DNA of 64,000 nucleotides, from NCBI GenBank assembly GCA_041402125.1, contig JAWKSY010000005.1, forward strand, positions 1 through 64,000, in the 5' to 3' direction. Shown here in pieces: positions 45,953 to 54,441 of the stretch; position 1 is the stretch's first letter; each line of letters begins with the position of its first letter. The position numbers and the translations under genes were made by a program. Origin of the DNA: JAWKSY01 sp041402125 (GTDB taxonomy: Bacteria; Planctomycetota; GCA-002687715; DRQF01). The notes under the pieces were generated by a model. It was not told where the DNA came from. It saw only the letters and a program-made list of their open reading frames with translations, and made no database searches.

Positions 45953-47203
45953 TCAGAGGTTGCCGATGATGGCGTCGGCGAACTCCGAGCACTTCAGGAG
46001 GGTGGCGCCCTCCATCTGGCGCTCGAGGTCGTAGGTGACGCGCTTGCTCGCGATGGTCCGCGAGATCGCCTCCTGGATGGCCTTCGCGGCCTCGACCCAG
46101 CCGAGGTGCTCGAGCATCATGACGCCCGAGAGGATCACCGAGCTCGGGTTGACCTTGTCCTGGCCGGCGTACTTCGGTGCGGTGCCGTGGGTCGCCTCGA
46201 AGAGCGCGGCGGCGTCGCCGATGTTGGCGCCCGGAGCGAGACCGAGGCCGCCGACCTGCGCGGCGCAGGCGTCCGAGATGTAGTCGCCGTTCAGGTTGGA
46301 GGTGGCGATGACGTCGTACTCCGCCGGGCGGAGGAGGAGCTGCTGGAACATCGCGTCGGCGATGCGGTCCTTCACGACGACCATGCCCGCCGGGCGCTTG
46401 CCGCCGTGGCGCTCGAAGACCTCGTCCTCGGTCACGACGCGGCCCGCGAACTCGCTCGTGGCGACCTCGTAGCCCCAGTCGCGGAACGCGCCCTCGGTGA
46501 ACTTCATGATGTTGCCCTTGTGGACGAGCGTCACCGACTCGCGGTTGTTCTTGAGGGCGTACTCGATCGCGGCGCGGACGAGGCGCTTCGAGCCCATCTC
46601 GCTCATCGGCTTCACGCCGAGACCGGAGTTCTCGCGGATCTTCGTCCCGAACTCCGACTTCAGCCAGCCGATGATCTTGTTCGCCTCGGCGCTGCCGGCC
46701 GGCCACTCGATGCCCGCGTAGACGTCCTCGGTGTTCTCGCGGTAGATGACGACGTCGAGGTCGTTCGGGTTGTTGGTCGGGGCGGGGACGCCCTCGAACC
46801 AGCGGACCGGACGCACGCAGGAGTAGAGGTCGAGCACCTTGCGGAGCGTGACGTTGATCGAGCGGATGCCGCCGCCGACGGGCGTCGTGAGGGGGCCCTT
46901 GATCGCGACCTTGAAGCGGCGGATGGCCTCGACGGTCTCGTCGGGGAGCCAGACGTCCGCGCCGTACTTCGCGAGGGAGGCCTCGCCGGCGTAGATCTCC
47001 ATCCACACGAGGCGCCGCTTGTCGCCGTAGCACTTCCGCACCGCGGCGTCGAAGACGCGCTCGGAGGCGGCCCAGATGTCGGGGCCGGTGCCGTCGCCCC
47101 GGATGAAGGGAATGATCGGCCGATCGGGCACGTCGAGGTCGGTGCCGCTGCCGGTGATCGGCTGGCCGTCCTTGGGGACCACGATCTTCTGGAAGTCGCT
47201 CAT
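45953..47203 (-). CDS. icd: NADP-dependent isocitrate dehydrogenase
   Basis: A 416-residue TCA-cycle enzyme converting isocitrate to 2-oxoglutarate with NADP reduction. Family hallmarks include 'PFIRGDGTGPDIW', the phosphorylatable-serine loop 'GGGIRSINVTLRK', 'VIYRENTEDVYAGIEW', 'LVHKGNIMKFTEGAFRDWGY', the metal/substrate segment 'YDVIATSNLNGDYISDACAA', and the cofactor region 'EATHGTAPKYAGQDKVNPSS'. The ATG at 47203 gives the standard length. It is a stand-alone gene with a hairpin right after its stop; the upstream region is shared with the divergent solute-binding gene. Confidence 0.97.
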   Translation of the reverse strand: MSDFQKIVVPKDGQPITGSGTDLDVPDRPIIPFIRGDGTGPDIWAASERVFDAAVRKCYGDKRRLVWMEIYAGEASLAKYGADVWLPDETVEAIRRFKVAIKGPLTTPVGGGIRSINVTLRKVLDLYSCVRPVRWFEGVPAPTNNPNDLDVVIYRENTEDVYAGIEWPAGSAEANKIIGWLKSEFGTKIRENSGLGVKPMSEMGSKRLVRAAIEYALKNNRESVTLVHKGNIMKFTEGAFRDWGYEVATSEFAGRVVTEDEVFERHGGKRPAGMVVVKDRIADAMFQQLLLRPAEYDVIATSNLNGDYISDACAAQVGGLGLAPGANIGDAAALFEATHGTAPKYAGQDKVNPSSVILSGVMMLEHLGWVEAAKAIQEAISRTIASKRVTYDLERQMEGATLLKCSEFADAIIGNL

Positions 47204-47375
47204 CGTCACACTCCGTCCGGGGGCCCGGGCCTTCGCGGCGCGCGGGTTCTTCGTTCCGCGCCACGATAACCTTGAAGAGCATCCGGCAACATGCGTGGCG
47301 ACGATGGCACGCGAGTTGCTCACTTTCTCTCGACGAGACCGCACGCCCGACCCCTGCCCCCCGAGATCCCGACCC

Positions 47376-49118
47376 ATGGTGAGATCCCCGCTCCGCGCCG
47401 CGCTCGGCCCACTTCTGCTCGTTCTCGTCCTCGGAGCGGCGGTTTTCGCCCAGCGGACCGCTCCCGACCGCTGGGTCGACGAGGCGGTCTACGGCCTCCC
47501 GCCCGGCCTCGATCCCCATCTCGTCTTCGCCCCCTGGTGGGGGCCGATGTTCCGTCTGGGTTACGAAACGGCGCTCGTGTGCGATCCGGGCGCCGAACGG
47601 CTCGAGCTCGCTCCGCGCCTTCTCGCCGAGATGCCGACCCTCGACGAGGAGACCGGCACGGTCCTGACGCTGGTCTTCCGCGAGGGCGTCCGCTTCCACG
47701 ACGACCCCTGCTTCCCCGAGGGGAAGGGCCGCGAGCTCGTCGCCGCCGACTACGCCTTCATGATCCGCCGCCACGCCGACCCCGGCAGCGGTTCGCCCTT
47801 CTGGCCGGCCTACTTCCGGGGGCGGATCGAGGGCCTCGACGCCGCGCGCGCCCAGGCCGAGGAGGCGCGCGCCTTCGACTACGACGCGCCGATCAAGGGG
47901 ATCGAGATCGTCTCGAAGCGCGTCCTGCGCATCCGCTTCCTCGAGCCCTACCCCCAGTTCCTCGCCCTCATGACGATGCCCTGGTTCTCGGTCGTTCCCC
48001 GGGAGGCGGTCCGACGCTACGGCACCGGGCTGGGTCGTCGGACCGTCGGCACCGGACCCTACCGCTTCGCGGAGGCGGCGAGCGACGACAAGACCCTCGC
48101 CTTCGAACGCTACGCGGGCTACTGGAACGCGGCCGCCGGCGGTGAGGCCGGCGCGTTGCCCCGCAACGAGGGCGTCCGCTTCCACCTCGTGACGGAGATG
48201 GCGAGTCAGGACCAGCGCTTCCGCAACGGCGAGCTCGATCTCCTCGACCTCTACCCCCAGAACCGCGGCGACTTCGTGAACGCCCTCGACCGCCTCAGCG
48301 CCAAGGTCCGTCCGCTCGGCTCCCGTCTCGTGCGCAACGACGCGTCGCGTCTGCACTACGTCAGCTTCGACGCGCGCAACAAGATCCTCGGGAAGGTCGA
48401 GGTGCGGCGCGCGCTCGCCCTCGCCTTCGATCGCGAGGACTTCGTCAAGCGCTTCTACCGCGGGAACGCCGTCCTCGCGGACCACGTCGTCCCGCCGTCG
48501 TTGCCGCTGCACGCGCCGAGCGAGAGCTACCCCTGGAAGTACGGGAACTCCGACGTGAAGGAGGCCCGCCGCCTCCTCGCCGCCGCCGGCTACCCCGGCG
48601 GCGAGGGGCTTCCGGAGTTCACGCTCGACTTCGCCTACACCGGCGAGGCGGCCGAGACCGAGGCGCGCCTCATCGCTCGCTCCTGGGCGCGCATCGGCGT
48701 GAAGGTCCAGCCGCGCTTCCAGGATCTGCCCGCCTTCCGGCGCCGGCTGGCCGACGGGGCGGTCGAGATCTCGGTCGCCTACTGGTTCGCCGACTACCCC
48801 GACGCCGAGAACTTCTTCCTCATGCTCCGCTCGAGCGCGGCCCCGCAGCGCGGCAACCTGGACGACGCGCCCAATCACGGCTCGTGGTCGAACGCGGCCT
48901 ACGACGAGGCCTACTACGCCTCGTGCCGCCTGCTCCCCGGCCCGAAGCGCGGCGCCCTCTACGAGAAGCTCGTGCGGATCATCCAGGACGACGTGCCCTG
49001 GATCTTCCTCGCCCACCCCCGCGAGGAGACCGTCGTCGGCCCCGGCATCACGACCTTCCCCTACCGCTCCCGCTACGCGTTCGACTACGCCTTCGTCGGC
49101 TTCGCCACCGCCGACTGA
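47376..49118 (+). CDS. ABC-type peptide/solute-binding protein (SBP_bac_5)
   Basis: A 580-residue exported protein; the ATG at 47376 starts a signal peptide ('LGPLLLVLVLGAAVFAQR'), without a clear lipobox. The SBP_bac_5 hallmarks follow: 'VLTLVFREGVRFHDDP', 'VGTGPYRFAE', 'RNDASRLHYVSFDARN', 'KVEVRRALALAFDRE', and near the end 'VPWIFLAHPREETVV'. It binds oligopeptides or similar solutes for an ABC importer, but no permease or ATPase gene is adjacent, so it is an orphan here. Its stop codon touches the left end of the long inverted repeat at 49118. Confidence 0.88.
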   Translation: MVRSPLRAALGPLLLVLVLGAAVFAQRTAPDRWVDEAVYGLPPGLDPHLVFAPWWGPMFRLGYETALVCDPGAERLELAPRLLAEMPTLDEETGTVLTLVFREGVRFHDDPCFPEGKGRELVAADYAFMIRRHADPGSGSPFWPAYFRGRIEGLDAARAQAEEARAFDYDAPIKGIEIVSKRVLRIRFLEPYPQFLALMTMPWFSVVPREAVRRYGTGLGRRTVGTGPYRFAEAASDDKTLAFERYAGYWNAAAGGEAGALPRNEGVRFHLVTEMASQDQRFRNGELDLLDLYPQNRGDFVNALDRLSAKVRPLGSRLVRNDASRLHYVSFDARNKILGKVEVRRALALAFDREDFVKRFYRGNAVLADHVVPPSLPLHAPSESYPWKYGNSDVKEARRLLAAAGYPGGEGLPEFTLDFAYTGEAAETEARLIARSWARIGVKVQPRFQDLPAFRRRLADGAVEISVAYWFADYPDAENFFLMLRSSAAPQRGNLDDAPNHGSWSNAAYDEAYYASCRLLPGPKRGALYEKLVRIIQDDVPWIFLAHPREETVVGPGITTFPYRSRYAFDYAFVGFATAD

Positions 49119-49225
49119 ATTCTCATACGGTGTCAGTCACCCGATGAGAACTCCGAGAACTCTCACGTGCTCGTCGACACTCGCTGGCGGAGTTCTCATC
49201 GGGTGACTGACACCGTATGAGAATT
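49118..49225. repeat. Perfect 38-bp inverted repeat: REP-like doublet between convergent genes
   Basis: Arms 49118–49155 and 49188–49225 are perfect reverse complements, with a 32-nt centre. Each arm contains its own 31-nt palindrome: outer TTCTCAT / ATGAGAA and an inner core GGTG-N5-CACC (GGTGTCAGTCACC). So it is two REP-like palindromes in inverted orientation, joined into one long hairpin. It occupies the gap between the stop of the solute-binding gene (TGA 49116–49118) and the stop of the SulP gene (reverse TGA at 49227–49229) almost exactly, and would serve as a bidirectional terminator. Confidence 0.9.
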
Positions 49226-49226
49226 T

Positions 49227-50957
49227 TCAGGCCGCGAGTTCGGCCGCGCGCGCGAGGGCGGCGCGGAGGCCGGGCGTGAACTCGATCTCGCCCGGCACCT
49301 CGTCCAGTCGCGCGCGGCGGAGGGCCTGGCGCGGCTGATCGGGGAGGCCGGCGAGGATCACCGGTCGGCCGGCGGCCCGGACCCGGGCGACGGCGGACTT
49401 GAGGTTGACGATGCCGGTGGCGTCGATCGCGGGGACCGCGCGGAGGAGCAGGACGACGACGCGCGTCTCGTTGCGGGCCACGCGCACCGCCCCCATCGCC
49501 TTGTCCGCGGCGCCGAAGAAGAGCGGACCCGCGACCTCGTAGAGGAGGACGCCTTCCGGGACCTCGTGCTCGAGATCGAGGTCGCGAGGGGTCACGATCT
49601 GCGCGCCGCTGATCTCCGCCATGCGACGCATGAAGAGGAGGGAGGCGAGGCCCACGCCCACGACGACGGCCGCGACCATGTCGAAGGCGACGGTGAGGAC
49701 GACGCAGGTGACGAGCACGCCGACGTCGTGTCCGGGCGACTCCCGCACGATCGCGACGACGTGGCGGAAGTCGCTCATGCGCGCCGCGATGAAGACCAGC
49801 AGCGCGGCCAGGCTCGCCATCGGCAGGTGGGACAGCCAGGGGGCGAGAAGCACCATCGACAGCGCGACGAAGCCGGCGTGCACGATGGCCGCCACCGGCG
49901 AGGTCGCTCCGGCCCGGAGATTCGTCGCGGTGCGAGCGATCGCTCCCGTCGCCGCGAAACCGCCGAAGAAGGGCGCGACGATGTTGCCGAGCCCCTGACC
50001 GACGAGCTCGCCGTCCGGATCGTGACGGCCGCCCGACATGCCGTCGGCGACGGTGGCGGACAGCAGCGATTCGATCGCGCCCAGCATCGCGATCGTCGCG
50101 GCCGAGGGGAGGAGGGCCCGGAACAGGGCGAGGTCCGGCGCGAGCGCCGCGCCGTCCGCCCCGGGGAGATTCCAGGGCAGGACGAAGGCGGGCAGATCCG
50201 GGGGGATTCCCGGCCGGGTCGCGCCCGAGGCGTCGATCCACTGGAAACGGTCGCCGAGGCGATGGAACTCCCAGTCCGGGAAGGCCGCCCGCAGCGCGAG
50301 TCCGGCGAGCGAGGCGATCGCGAGCGCGCCGAGCGGCGCGGGGATGCGGGACAGGGCGCGGGGCCAGAGCGCGAGTAGCGCGAGGGTGAGGAAGGCGAGG
50401 GTGACGTCGGCGGTCGCGGTCTCGCCGAGCCGATCGACGAGCCCGACGATCCGCGGGATCGGGTGGGCGTCCAGGCCGGCGGAGGAGACGCCGAGGAGAT
50501 CGGGAATCTGGCCCACCGCGATCACGATCGCGATGCCGAGGGTGAAGCCGCGCGTCACCGGCTGCGGGACGAGGTTGACCATCCGACCGAGACGGAGGAA
50601 GCCCATCGCGACCAGCGCGAGTCCGGCCATCGCCGTCGCCAGACAGAGGCCGCCGACTCCGTGGTCGCGGACGATCGGTGCGAGGACGACGACGAAGGCC
50701 GCCGTCGGCCCCGAGACCTGGCCGCGCGAACCGCCGAGCGCCGCGCAGATCGCGCCGGCGACGATCGCGGTGTAGAGGCCGTGCTGGGGCGGCACGCCGG
50801 TCGCGATCGCGAGCGCCAGCGAGAGGGGCAGAGCCACGAGCCCCACCGAGATCCCGGCGAGCACGTCGGCGCGGAGCCTCGCGGCCGAGTAGCCCTCGGC
50901 CAGGGTGGCGCGAAGGGCGCGGGCGAGGGGCCAGCCGTGGGACGGGCGATCGTGCAT
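49227..50957 (-). CDS. SulP-family anion transporter with STAS domain
   Basis: A 576-residue inner-membrane transporter. The start at 50957 gives 'MHDRPSHGW' and leaves out an upstream extension that would run into the inverted repeat. The SLC26/SulP signature is present: 'LRADVLAGISVGLVALPLSL', 'GVPPQHGLYTAIVAGAI', 'GSRGQVSGPTAAF' and 'FFGGFAATGAIARTATNLRAG'. About 10–12 hydrophobic helices precede a STAS domain from roughly residue 440 ('VLLYEVAGPLFFGAADKAM', 'DATGIVNLKSAVARVRAAG'). Substrate: sulfate, bicarbonate or another anion. Stand-alone gene. Confidence 0.92.
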   Translation of the reverse strand: MHDRPSHGWPLARALRATLAEGYSAARLRADVLAGISVGLVALPLSLALAIATGVPPQHGLYTAIVAGAICAALGGSRGQVSGPTAAFVVVLAPIVRDHGVGGLCLATAMAGLALVAMGFLRLGRMVNLVPQPVTRGFTLGIAIVIAVGQIPDLLGVSSAGLDAHPIPRIVGLVDRLGETATADVTLAFLTLALLALWPRALSRIPAPLGALAIASLAGLALRAAFPDWEFHRLGDRFQWIDASGATRPGIPPDLPAFVLPWNLPGADGAALAPDLALFRALLPSAATIAMLGAIESLLSATVADGMSGGRHDPDGELVGQGLGNIVAPFFGGFAATGAIARTATNLRAGATSPVAAIVHAGFVALSMVLLAPWLSHLPMASLAALLVFIAARMSDFRHVVAIVRESPGHDVGVLVTCVVLTVAFDMVAAVVVGVGLASLLFMRRMAEISGAQIVTPRDLDLEHEVPEGVLLYEVAGPLFFGAADKAMGAVRVARNETRVVVLLLRAVPAIDATGIVNLKSAVARVRAAGRPVILAGLPDQPRQALRRARLDEVPGEIEFTPGLRAALARAAELAA

Positions 50958-51044
50958 GGAGGACGTCTTAGTGACGCGACCCGGCTTCCGCAACGGGAAT
51001 CCCCGCCTGAGGCGTGTCGGGCCGCTCGACTCCGGAAGATGCAC

Positions 51045-51140
51045 GTACGGTGCCCGTCACCGGATGAGCATCCCACCGGAGGTGGTTTCGACCTCGTCGC
51101 GCCCGTTCGCGGGATGCTCATCCGGTGACGGGCACCGTAC
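51045..51140. repeat. Perfect 30-bp inverted repeat: third REP-like doublet
   Basis: Arms 51045–51074 and 51111–51140 are perfect reverse complements around a 36-nt centre; pairing resumes outside after two mismatches (ATGCAC versus ATGCTA ends). Each arm carries a ~33-nt palindrome with core GGTG-N5-CACC (GGTGACGGGCACC) and ends ATGCT / AGCAT, best kept in the right arm. Design matches the elements at 5.1 and 49.1 kb, with a different sequence. It lies between the end of the FMN-reductase/small-protein pair and the SulP gene, in the 5' region of SulP. Confidence 0.87.
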
Positions 51141-51156
51141 TAGCATTTGTCTTCGG

Positions 51157-51447
51157 TCAGCCGTCCTGCCGGTACTGCTGCTGCATGCCGATCGCGGCAC
51201 CCACGTCGCGGAGGTCGGCGGGCCGGCCGTCCCTCCGGGCCCGGTCGAGCGCGTGCTGGGCGACGTAGGCGTCGGTGATGTCGCCGCCGAGCATTCCCGT
51301 CCCGCGCGCCACGGTGGGTGACTCGTCCGGCGTCTCGGGTTCACTCCCGTCGCGCACCCGGACCCGGCCCTCGGCCACCGAGGAGAGGACCATCCACACG
51401 AAGAAGGCGAAGACTGCGAGACCGAAGAGGACGGCGCCCGCCGTCAC
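51157..51447 (-). CDS. Small single-TM hypothetical protein
   Basis: A 96-residue protein with one N-terminal transmembrane helix ('AVLFGLAVFAFFVWMVL'), then a charged, Ser/Thr/Pro-rich tail. No family is recognised. GTG start, overlapping by four bases the end of the FMN-reductase gene (GTGA), so translation is probably coupled. Confidence 0.65.
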   Translation of the reverse strand: MTAGAVLFGLAVFAFFVWMVLSSVAEGRVRVRDGSEPETPDESPTVARGTGMLGGDITDAYVAQHALDRARRDGRPADLRDVGAAIGMQQQYRQDG

Positions 51448-52019
51448 GAACCGAGGCTCCGAGCGACGGCGTGCAGGCGCGCGCCGATTCCCTCGACCGA
51501 GCTCCGCTGCTTCTCGTCGGTCATCTCGCCCGCCGCGTCGAAGGCCTCGTGGGCCCGCGCGACCGCGATCTGGTCGGGGATCACCGTGATCCCGATGTTC
51601 GAGAGGAGGAGCCGCAGGAAGACGAGGCCCCGCATGCCGCCGAGCCCGCCGGGCGATGCGGCCAGGATCGCGGCCGTCTTCCCGCGGTAGGCCGAGAGCG
51701 GCGGCTCGTCCTTCGAGGTCGCGCGCGAGGCCCAGTCGATCGCGTTCTTGAGCAGCGGGCTGAAGGCGCTGTTGTACTCGGGCGAGGCGATCAGGAGCGC
51801 GTCGTGCTCGAGGAGGAGCTGCTTGAACCGCGCCGCGGCCTCGGGCATGCCCTCGCGACGCTCGAGATCCTCGTCGAAGATCGGCATGGGGAAGTCCGCG
51901 AGGTCGATGACCGTCACGTCCGCTCCGGCCGCCGCGGCGCCCCGGGCGGCCACGCGGACGAGCTTCTGGTTGTAGGACTCACGGCGGGCGCTGCCCGAGA
52001 AGGCGAGGATGCGGCTCAT
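51444..52019 (-). CDS. NAD(P)H-dependent FMN reductase / flavodoxin-like oxidoreductase
   Basis: A 191-residue flavodoxin-fold protein of the FMN_red (SsuE/chromate-reductase-like) group. The FMN phosphate loop is 'GSARRESYNQKLV', with 'PIFDEDLERREGMPE' and 'IASPEYNSAFSPLLKNAIDW' typical of NADPH-dependent FMN reductases/azoreductases. Likely a cytoplasmic quinone, azo or metal-reducing enzyme. A TATCCT −10-like box lies about 30 bases upstream of the start on the minus strand (52049–52054). The small membrane protein is coupled to it. Confidence 0.9.
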   Translation of the reverse strand: MSRILAFSGSARRESYNQKLVRVAARGAAAAGADVTVIDLADFPMPIFDEDLERREGMPEAAARFKQLLLEHDALLIASPEYNSAFSPLLKNAIDWASRATSKDEPPLSAYRGKTAAILAASPGGLGGMRGLVFLRLLLSNIGITVIPDQIAVARAHEAFDAAGEMTDEKQRSSVEGIGARLHAVARSLGS

Positions 52020-52144
52020 GGCTCAGGGTCTCCGGTTCGGGTGCCGAGAGGATATCACCCCGGCCGCCCCCGTCGCCGGTCAGGGCTCGAGGGCCGATCC
52101 GCGCGCGCCGGTGATCTCGGCGCGGACGACCTCCGGCCCGGGCG

Positions 52145-52450
52145 TCACGAGCCGGCTTCGGCCTCGAGCGCCTTGAGGCGGCGATCGAAGAGGAAGGGTC
52201 CGAAGGGGAATATGGCGGCGACGATCCCGGTCAGGGTCGTGGCGTTCGAGAGCGGGATGCGCCGCCAGCCGATCAGGAACATCAAGAGGAGCGCGGTGAA
52301 CAGGCCGCCGTGCACGCTGCCGGCGATCGTCACCGCCTTCGGCATCCCGCCGAGGTACTTCAGCGGCATCGCCACGAAGAAGAGGACGAGGGTCGAGATG
52401 CCCTCGACCAGGCTGACCGCCCGCAGCTTGCCGAGAAAGATCCGGTCCAT
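52145..52450 (-). CDS. DUF3817 integral membrane protein
   Basis: A 101-residue protein with three hydrophobic segments and the family's 'LRAVSLVEGISTLVLFFVAM' and 'KYLGGMPKAVTIAGSVHG' signature, matching DUF3817. The C-terminal tail is basic ('FDRRLKALEAEAG'). Function not known. It stands alone on the minus strand, 125 bases upstream of the FMN reductase start, with no gene in that gap. Confidence 0.82.
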   Translation of the reverse strand: MDRIFLGKLRAVSLVEGISTLVLFFVAMPLKYLGGMPKAVTIAGSVHGGLFTALLLMFLIGWRRIPLSNATTLTGIVAAIFPFGPFLFDRRLKALEAEAGS

Positions 52451-52544
52451 CGGGCGCGCTCCTCATCCCCTCGAGACGTGACTCGACTACTACGACCGCG
52501 CGCCGTCCCGATCAACGTCGCCGCCCGCCCGAGTCCTCGCGGCG

Positions 52545-52865
52545 TCAGTCCTCCACCCCGGAGCGGTGCGCCCAGGCCGTGCGCAGGTGGGAGCGCAGCA
52601 CGCGCGAGGAGGCCCGGGCCAGCTCGACGCGCACGCCGACGAGCCGCTTGCCCCAGTGGAGCTCCGAGAAGGCCTCCGGGTCCGAGTCCGCGATCATCTG
52701 CGCGAGCGGGGGCGGCAGGAGGAGGTGGAGATGTCCGGGATGGGGCAGGGTGGCGAAGATTCCCTTCTTCACGCGGAAGGACGGGAACCCGTGATGATCG
52801 CGCTCCACAGCCCCCTCGAGGGCGAGCGCCCAGGTGCGGACGAGAGCGGCGTCGGGCGCGGCCAC
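52545..52865 (-). CDS. YjbR/MmcQ-family protein
   Basis: A 106-residue protein of the YjbR (MmcQ/'CyaY-like fold') family. Typical features are the start 'LVRTWALALEGAVERDHHG', 'SFRVKKGIFATL', and the end 'WGKRLVGVRVELARASSRVL'. Some relatives bind nucleic acid or act as DNA-binding regulators, but no function is secured. GTG start. The stop of the DoxX gene lies 4 bases away on the same strand, so they may be cotranscribed. Confidence 0.78.
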   Translation of the reverse strand: MAAPDAALVRTWALALEGAVERDHHGFPSFRVKKGIFATLPHPGHLHLLLPPPLAQMIADSDPEAFSELHWGKRLVGVRVELARASSRVLRSHLRTAWAHRSGVED

Positions 52866-52869
52866 GGCG

Positions 52870-53283
52870 TCAGAACCCGCGGGGTGTCGAGGGACGGACG
52901 AGCCCGCGGAAGGCCGCGCGGTGCACCACGACGAGGACGGCCTCGAGGGCGAGGAGGATCCAGGCGATCACCGTGCCGCGCGGATCGAGGAAGAGATGGA
53001 AGAGGACGACGTGCACGAGGACGGGCGCGAGGAGGACGAGTCCCAGCGGCGTGAAGCGTCCGCTGAGCACCGACAGTCCCCCGACGAACTCGACCGCGCC
53101 CCGCAGCGGGTGCATGAAGCCGGCCGCGTCGAGCGCCTCGTAGAAGTCCCTCGCGCGGGCCGGGATGTCGCTCGGCGGCTCGAGGATCGGGCGGTCCAGC
53201 ACCGACCACAGCAGCGTGTTGAGCCCGAAGAAGGCGAAGGGCAATCCGAGCAGGACACGGGCGGCGAGGACGGCGAATCGCAT
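52870..53283 (-). CDS. DoxX-like membrane protein
   Basis: A 137-residue protein with four hydrophobic helices ('VLAARVLLGLPFAFFGLNTL', 'AVEFVGGLSVLSGRFTPLGL', 'LLAPVLVHVVLFHLFLD', 'WILLALEAVLVVV') matching the DoxX-like family. A member of the quinol-oxidase-linked membrane proteins; exact role unknown. It precedes the YjbR gene by 4 bases. Confidence 0.75.
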   Translation of the reverse strand: MRFAVLAARVLLGLPFAFFGLNTLLWSVLDRPILEPPSDIPARARDFYEALDAAGFMHPLRGAVEFVGGLSVLSGRFTPLGLVLLAPVLVHVVLFHLFLDPRGTVIAWILLALEAVLVVVHRAAFRGLVRPSTPRGF

Positions 53284-53337
53284 CGGGTTCTCCCGGAGTG
53301 AAGGCGCGGCCGGTGTCGATCCTACCGTCCCGTTCCT

Positions 53338-54441
53338 TCAGCCGCGATCCACGAGGAAGAGGTGCTCGGTGACGTGCAGGGCCCGGGACGCGAGGTTGCG
53401 GCTGCCCCGGAAGGCGGCGTGGCGTCGGGCGATCTCCTCGACGCGGCCGTGCTCGGCGAGCAGCGTGCGCATCGCGTCGGGGGCGATGAAGCCCTCGTCG
53501 TTGAAGGAGACGAGGACGAAGCGCGCGTCGAGGTTCGCGACGAGTTCGCGCAGCAGGCCCTCGGAGCGACGACGGACGTTGTAACCCGAGCGACGCCAGT
53601 CGCGAGGGATGCCCGACACGCGGCTCGTCGCGTCGGGGCGGCGGTAGTGGAGCAGCAGATTGAGCATGAAGTAGTTCGAGCCGTAGGGGTGCTGGTTGTA
53701 GGGCGGGTCGAGATAGGCGAGGTCGAACGCCCCGGCCTCGCGCGCCAGCTCGTTCGCGTCGCGCCGGCTCACCTCGACCTCGCAGTCGTGCTCCGCCAGC
53801 ACCGGGACCTCGAGCCGGATCTCGCCGCGGATGCGGGTCAATGCGTCGGCGCCGCTGCCGCCGTAGCGACCGATCCTCGTCCGCCGGTCCTTGTAGAAGC
53901 CCTTGAAGACGCCGGCCGTGTTCGCGTGGACGGACGCCCGCGCGAGGAGGGGGCCGATGAGCAGGTCGAAGCGGTCACGATCGAGCTCGTCCAGGCGCCG
54001 TCGGTAGTCGTCGAGCCGCCGCGCGTTCTCGACGGTGTAGAAGACGCGGTCCTCGGCGCGGATCTCCGCCTCGTCCCGCGGGGCGTAGAGCTCGCGGACG
54101 AAGCCCGGGGCGAGGGGCTCGTGATCGACCCGCGCGTTCAGGTCCGCGACGATCCGCTCGAGATCACCGAGATCGACCCGGCGACGATCGCGGAGGAAGC
54201 AGCGTCCGAGCGCCGCCGCGTAGTCCTCGAGGTCGTTGCTGACGAGGTGCGAGGCGTGACGCACGAGGAGTCGCGAGACGACGCCGGAACCGGCGAAGGC
54301 ATCGACCGCGCGCAGCTTGCGTCCCCCGAGGCGTCGACGGGCCTCGCGGATCGCCTCCTCGATGGGCTCGAGGAGGGCGCGCTTGTTGCCGATGCAGGTG
54401 ATCAGCTGCCGGGTGAGGTGATCGCTCTCGAGATCGCTCAT
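53338..54441 (-). CDS. D12-class adenine-N6 DNA methyltransferase
   Basis: A 367-residue enzyme. The N-terminal 'TCIGNKRALLEPIEEAI' is the target/SAM region of the D12 (Dam/DpnII-like) family. Motif I is 'VDAFAGSGVVSRLL' (Phe-x-Gly-x-Gly), and the catalytic Asp-Pro-Pro-Tyr is in 'LAYLDPPYNQHPYGSNYFML' near residue 245. The central part ('YRRRLDELDRDRFDLLIGPL') is the recognition domain. It should methylate adenine in a specific site that cannot be read from sequence. No restriction endonuclease of a known family is adjacent, but the upstream DUF429 gene overlaps its start in ATGA (54438–54441), so the two are made together. Confidence 0.92.
   Translation of the reverse strand: MSDLESDHLTRQLITCIGNKRALLEPIEEAIREARRRLGGRKLRAVDAFAGSGVVSRLLVRHASHLVSNDLEDYAAALGRCFLRDRRRVDLGDLERIVADLNARVDHEPLAPGFVRELYAPRDEAEIRAEDRVFYTVENARRLDDYRRRLDELDRDRFDLLIGPLLARASVHANTAGVFKGFYKDRRTRIGRYGGSGADALTRIRGEIRLEVPVLAEHDCEVEVSRRDANELAREAGAFDLAYLDPPYNQHPYGSNYFMLNLLLHYRRPDATSRVSGIPRDWRRSGYNVRRRSEGLLRELVANLDARFVLVSFNDEGFIAPDAMRTLLAEHGRVEEIARRHAAFRGSRNLASRALHVTEHLFLVDRG

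Noticed and set aside
47376..49118. Complete ABC peptide importer locus
   Set aside because: Neighbours are isocitrate dehydrogenase and a SulP transporter; no permease or ATPase gene is adjacent.
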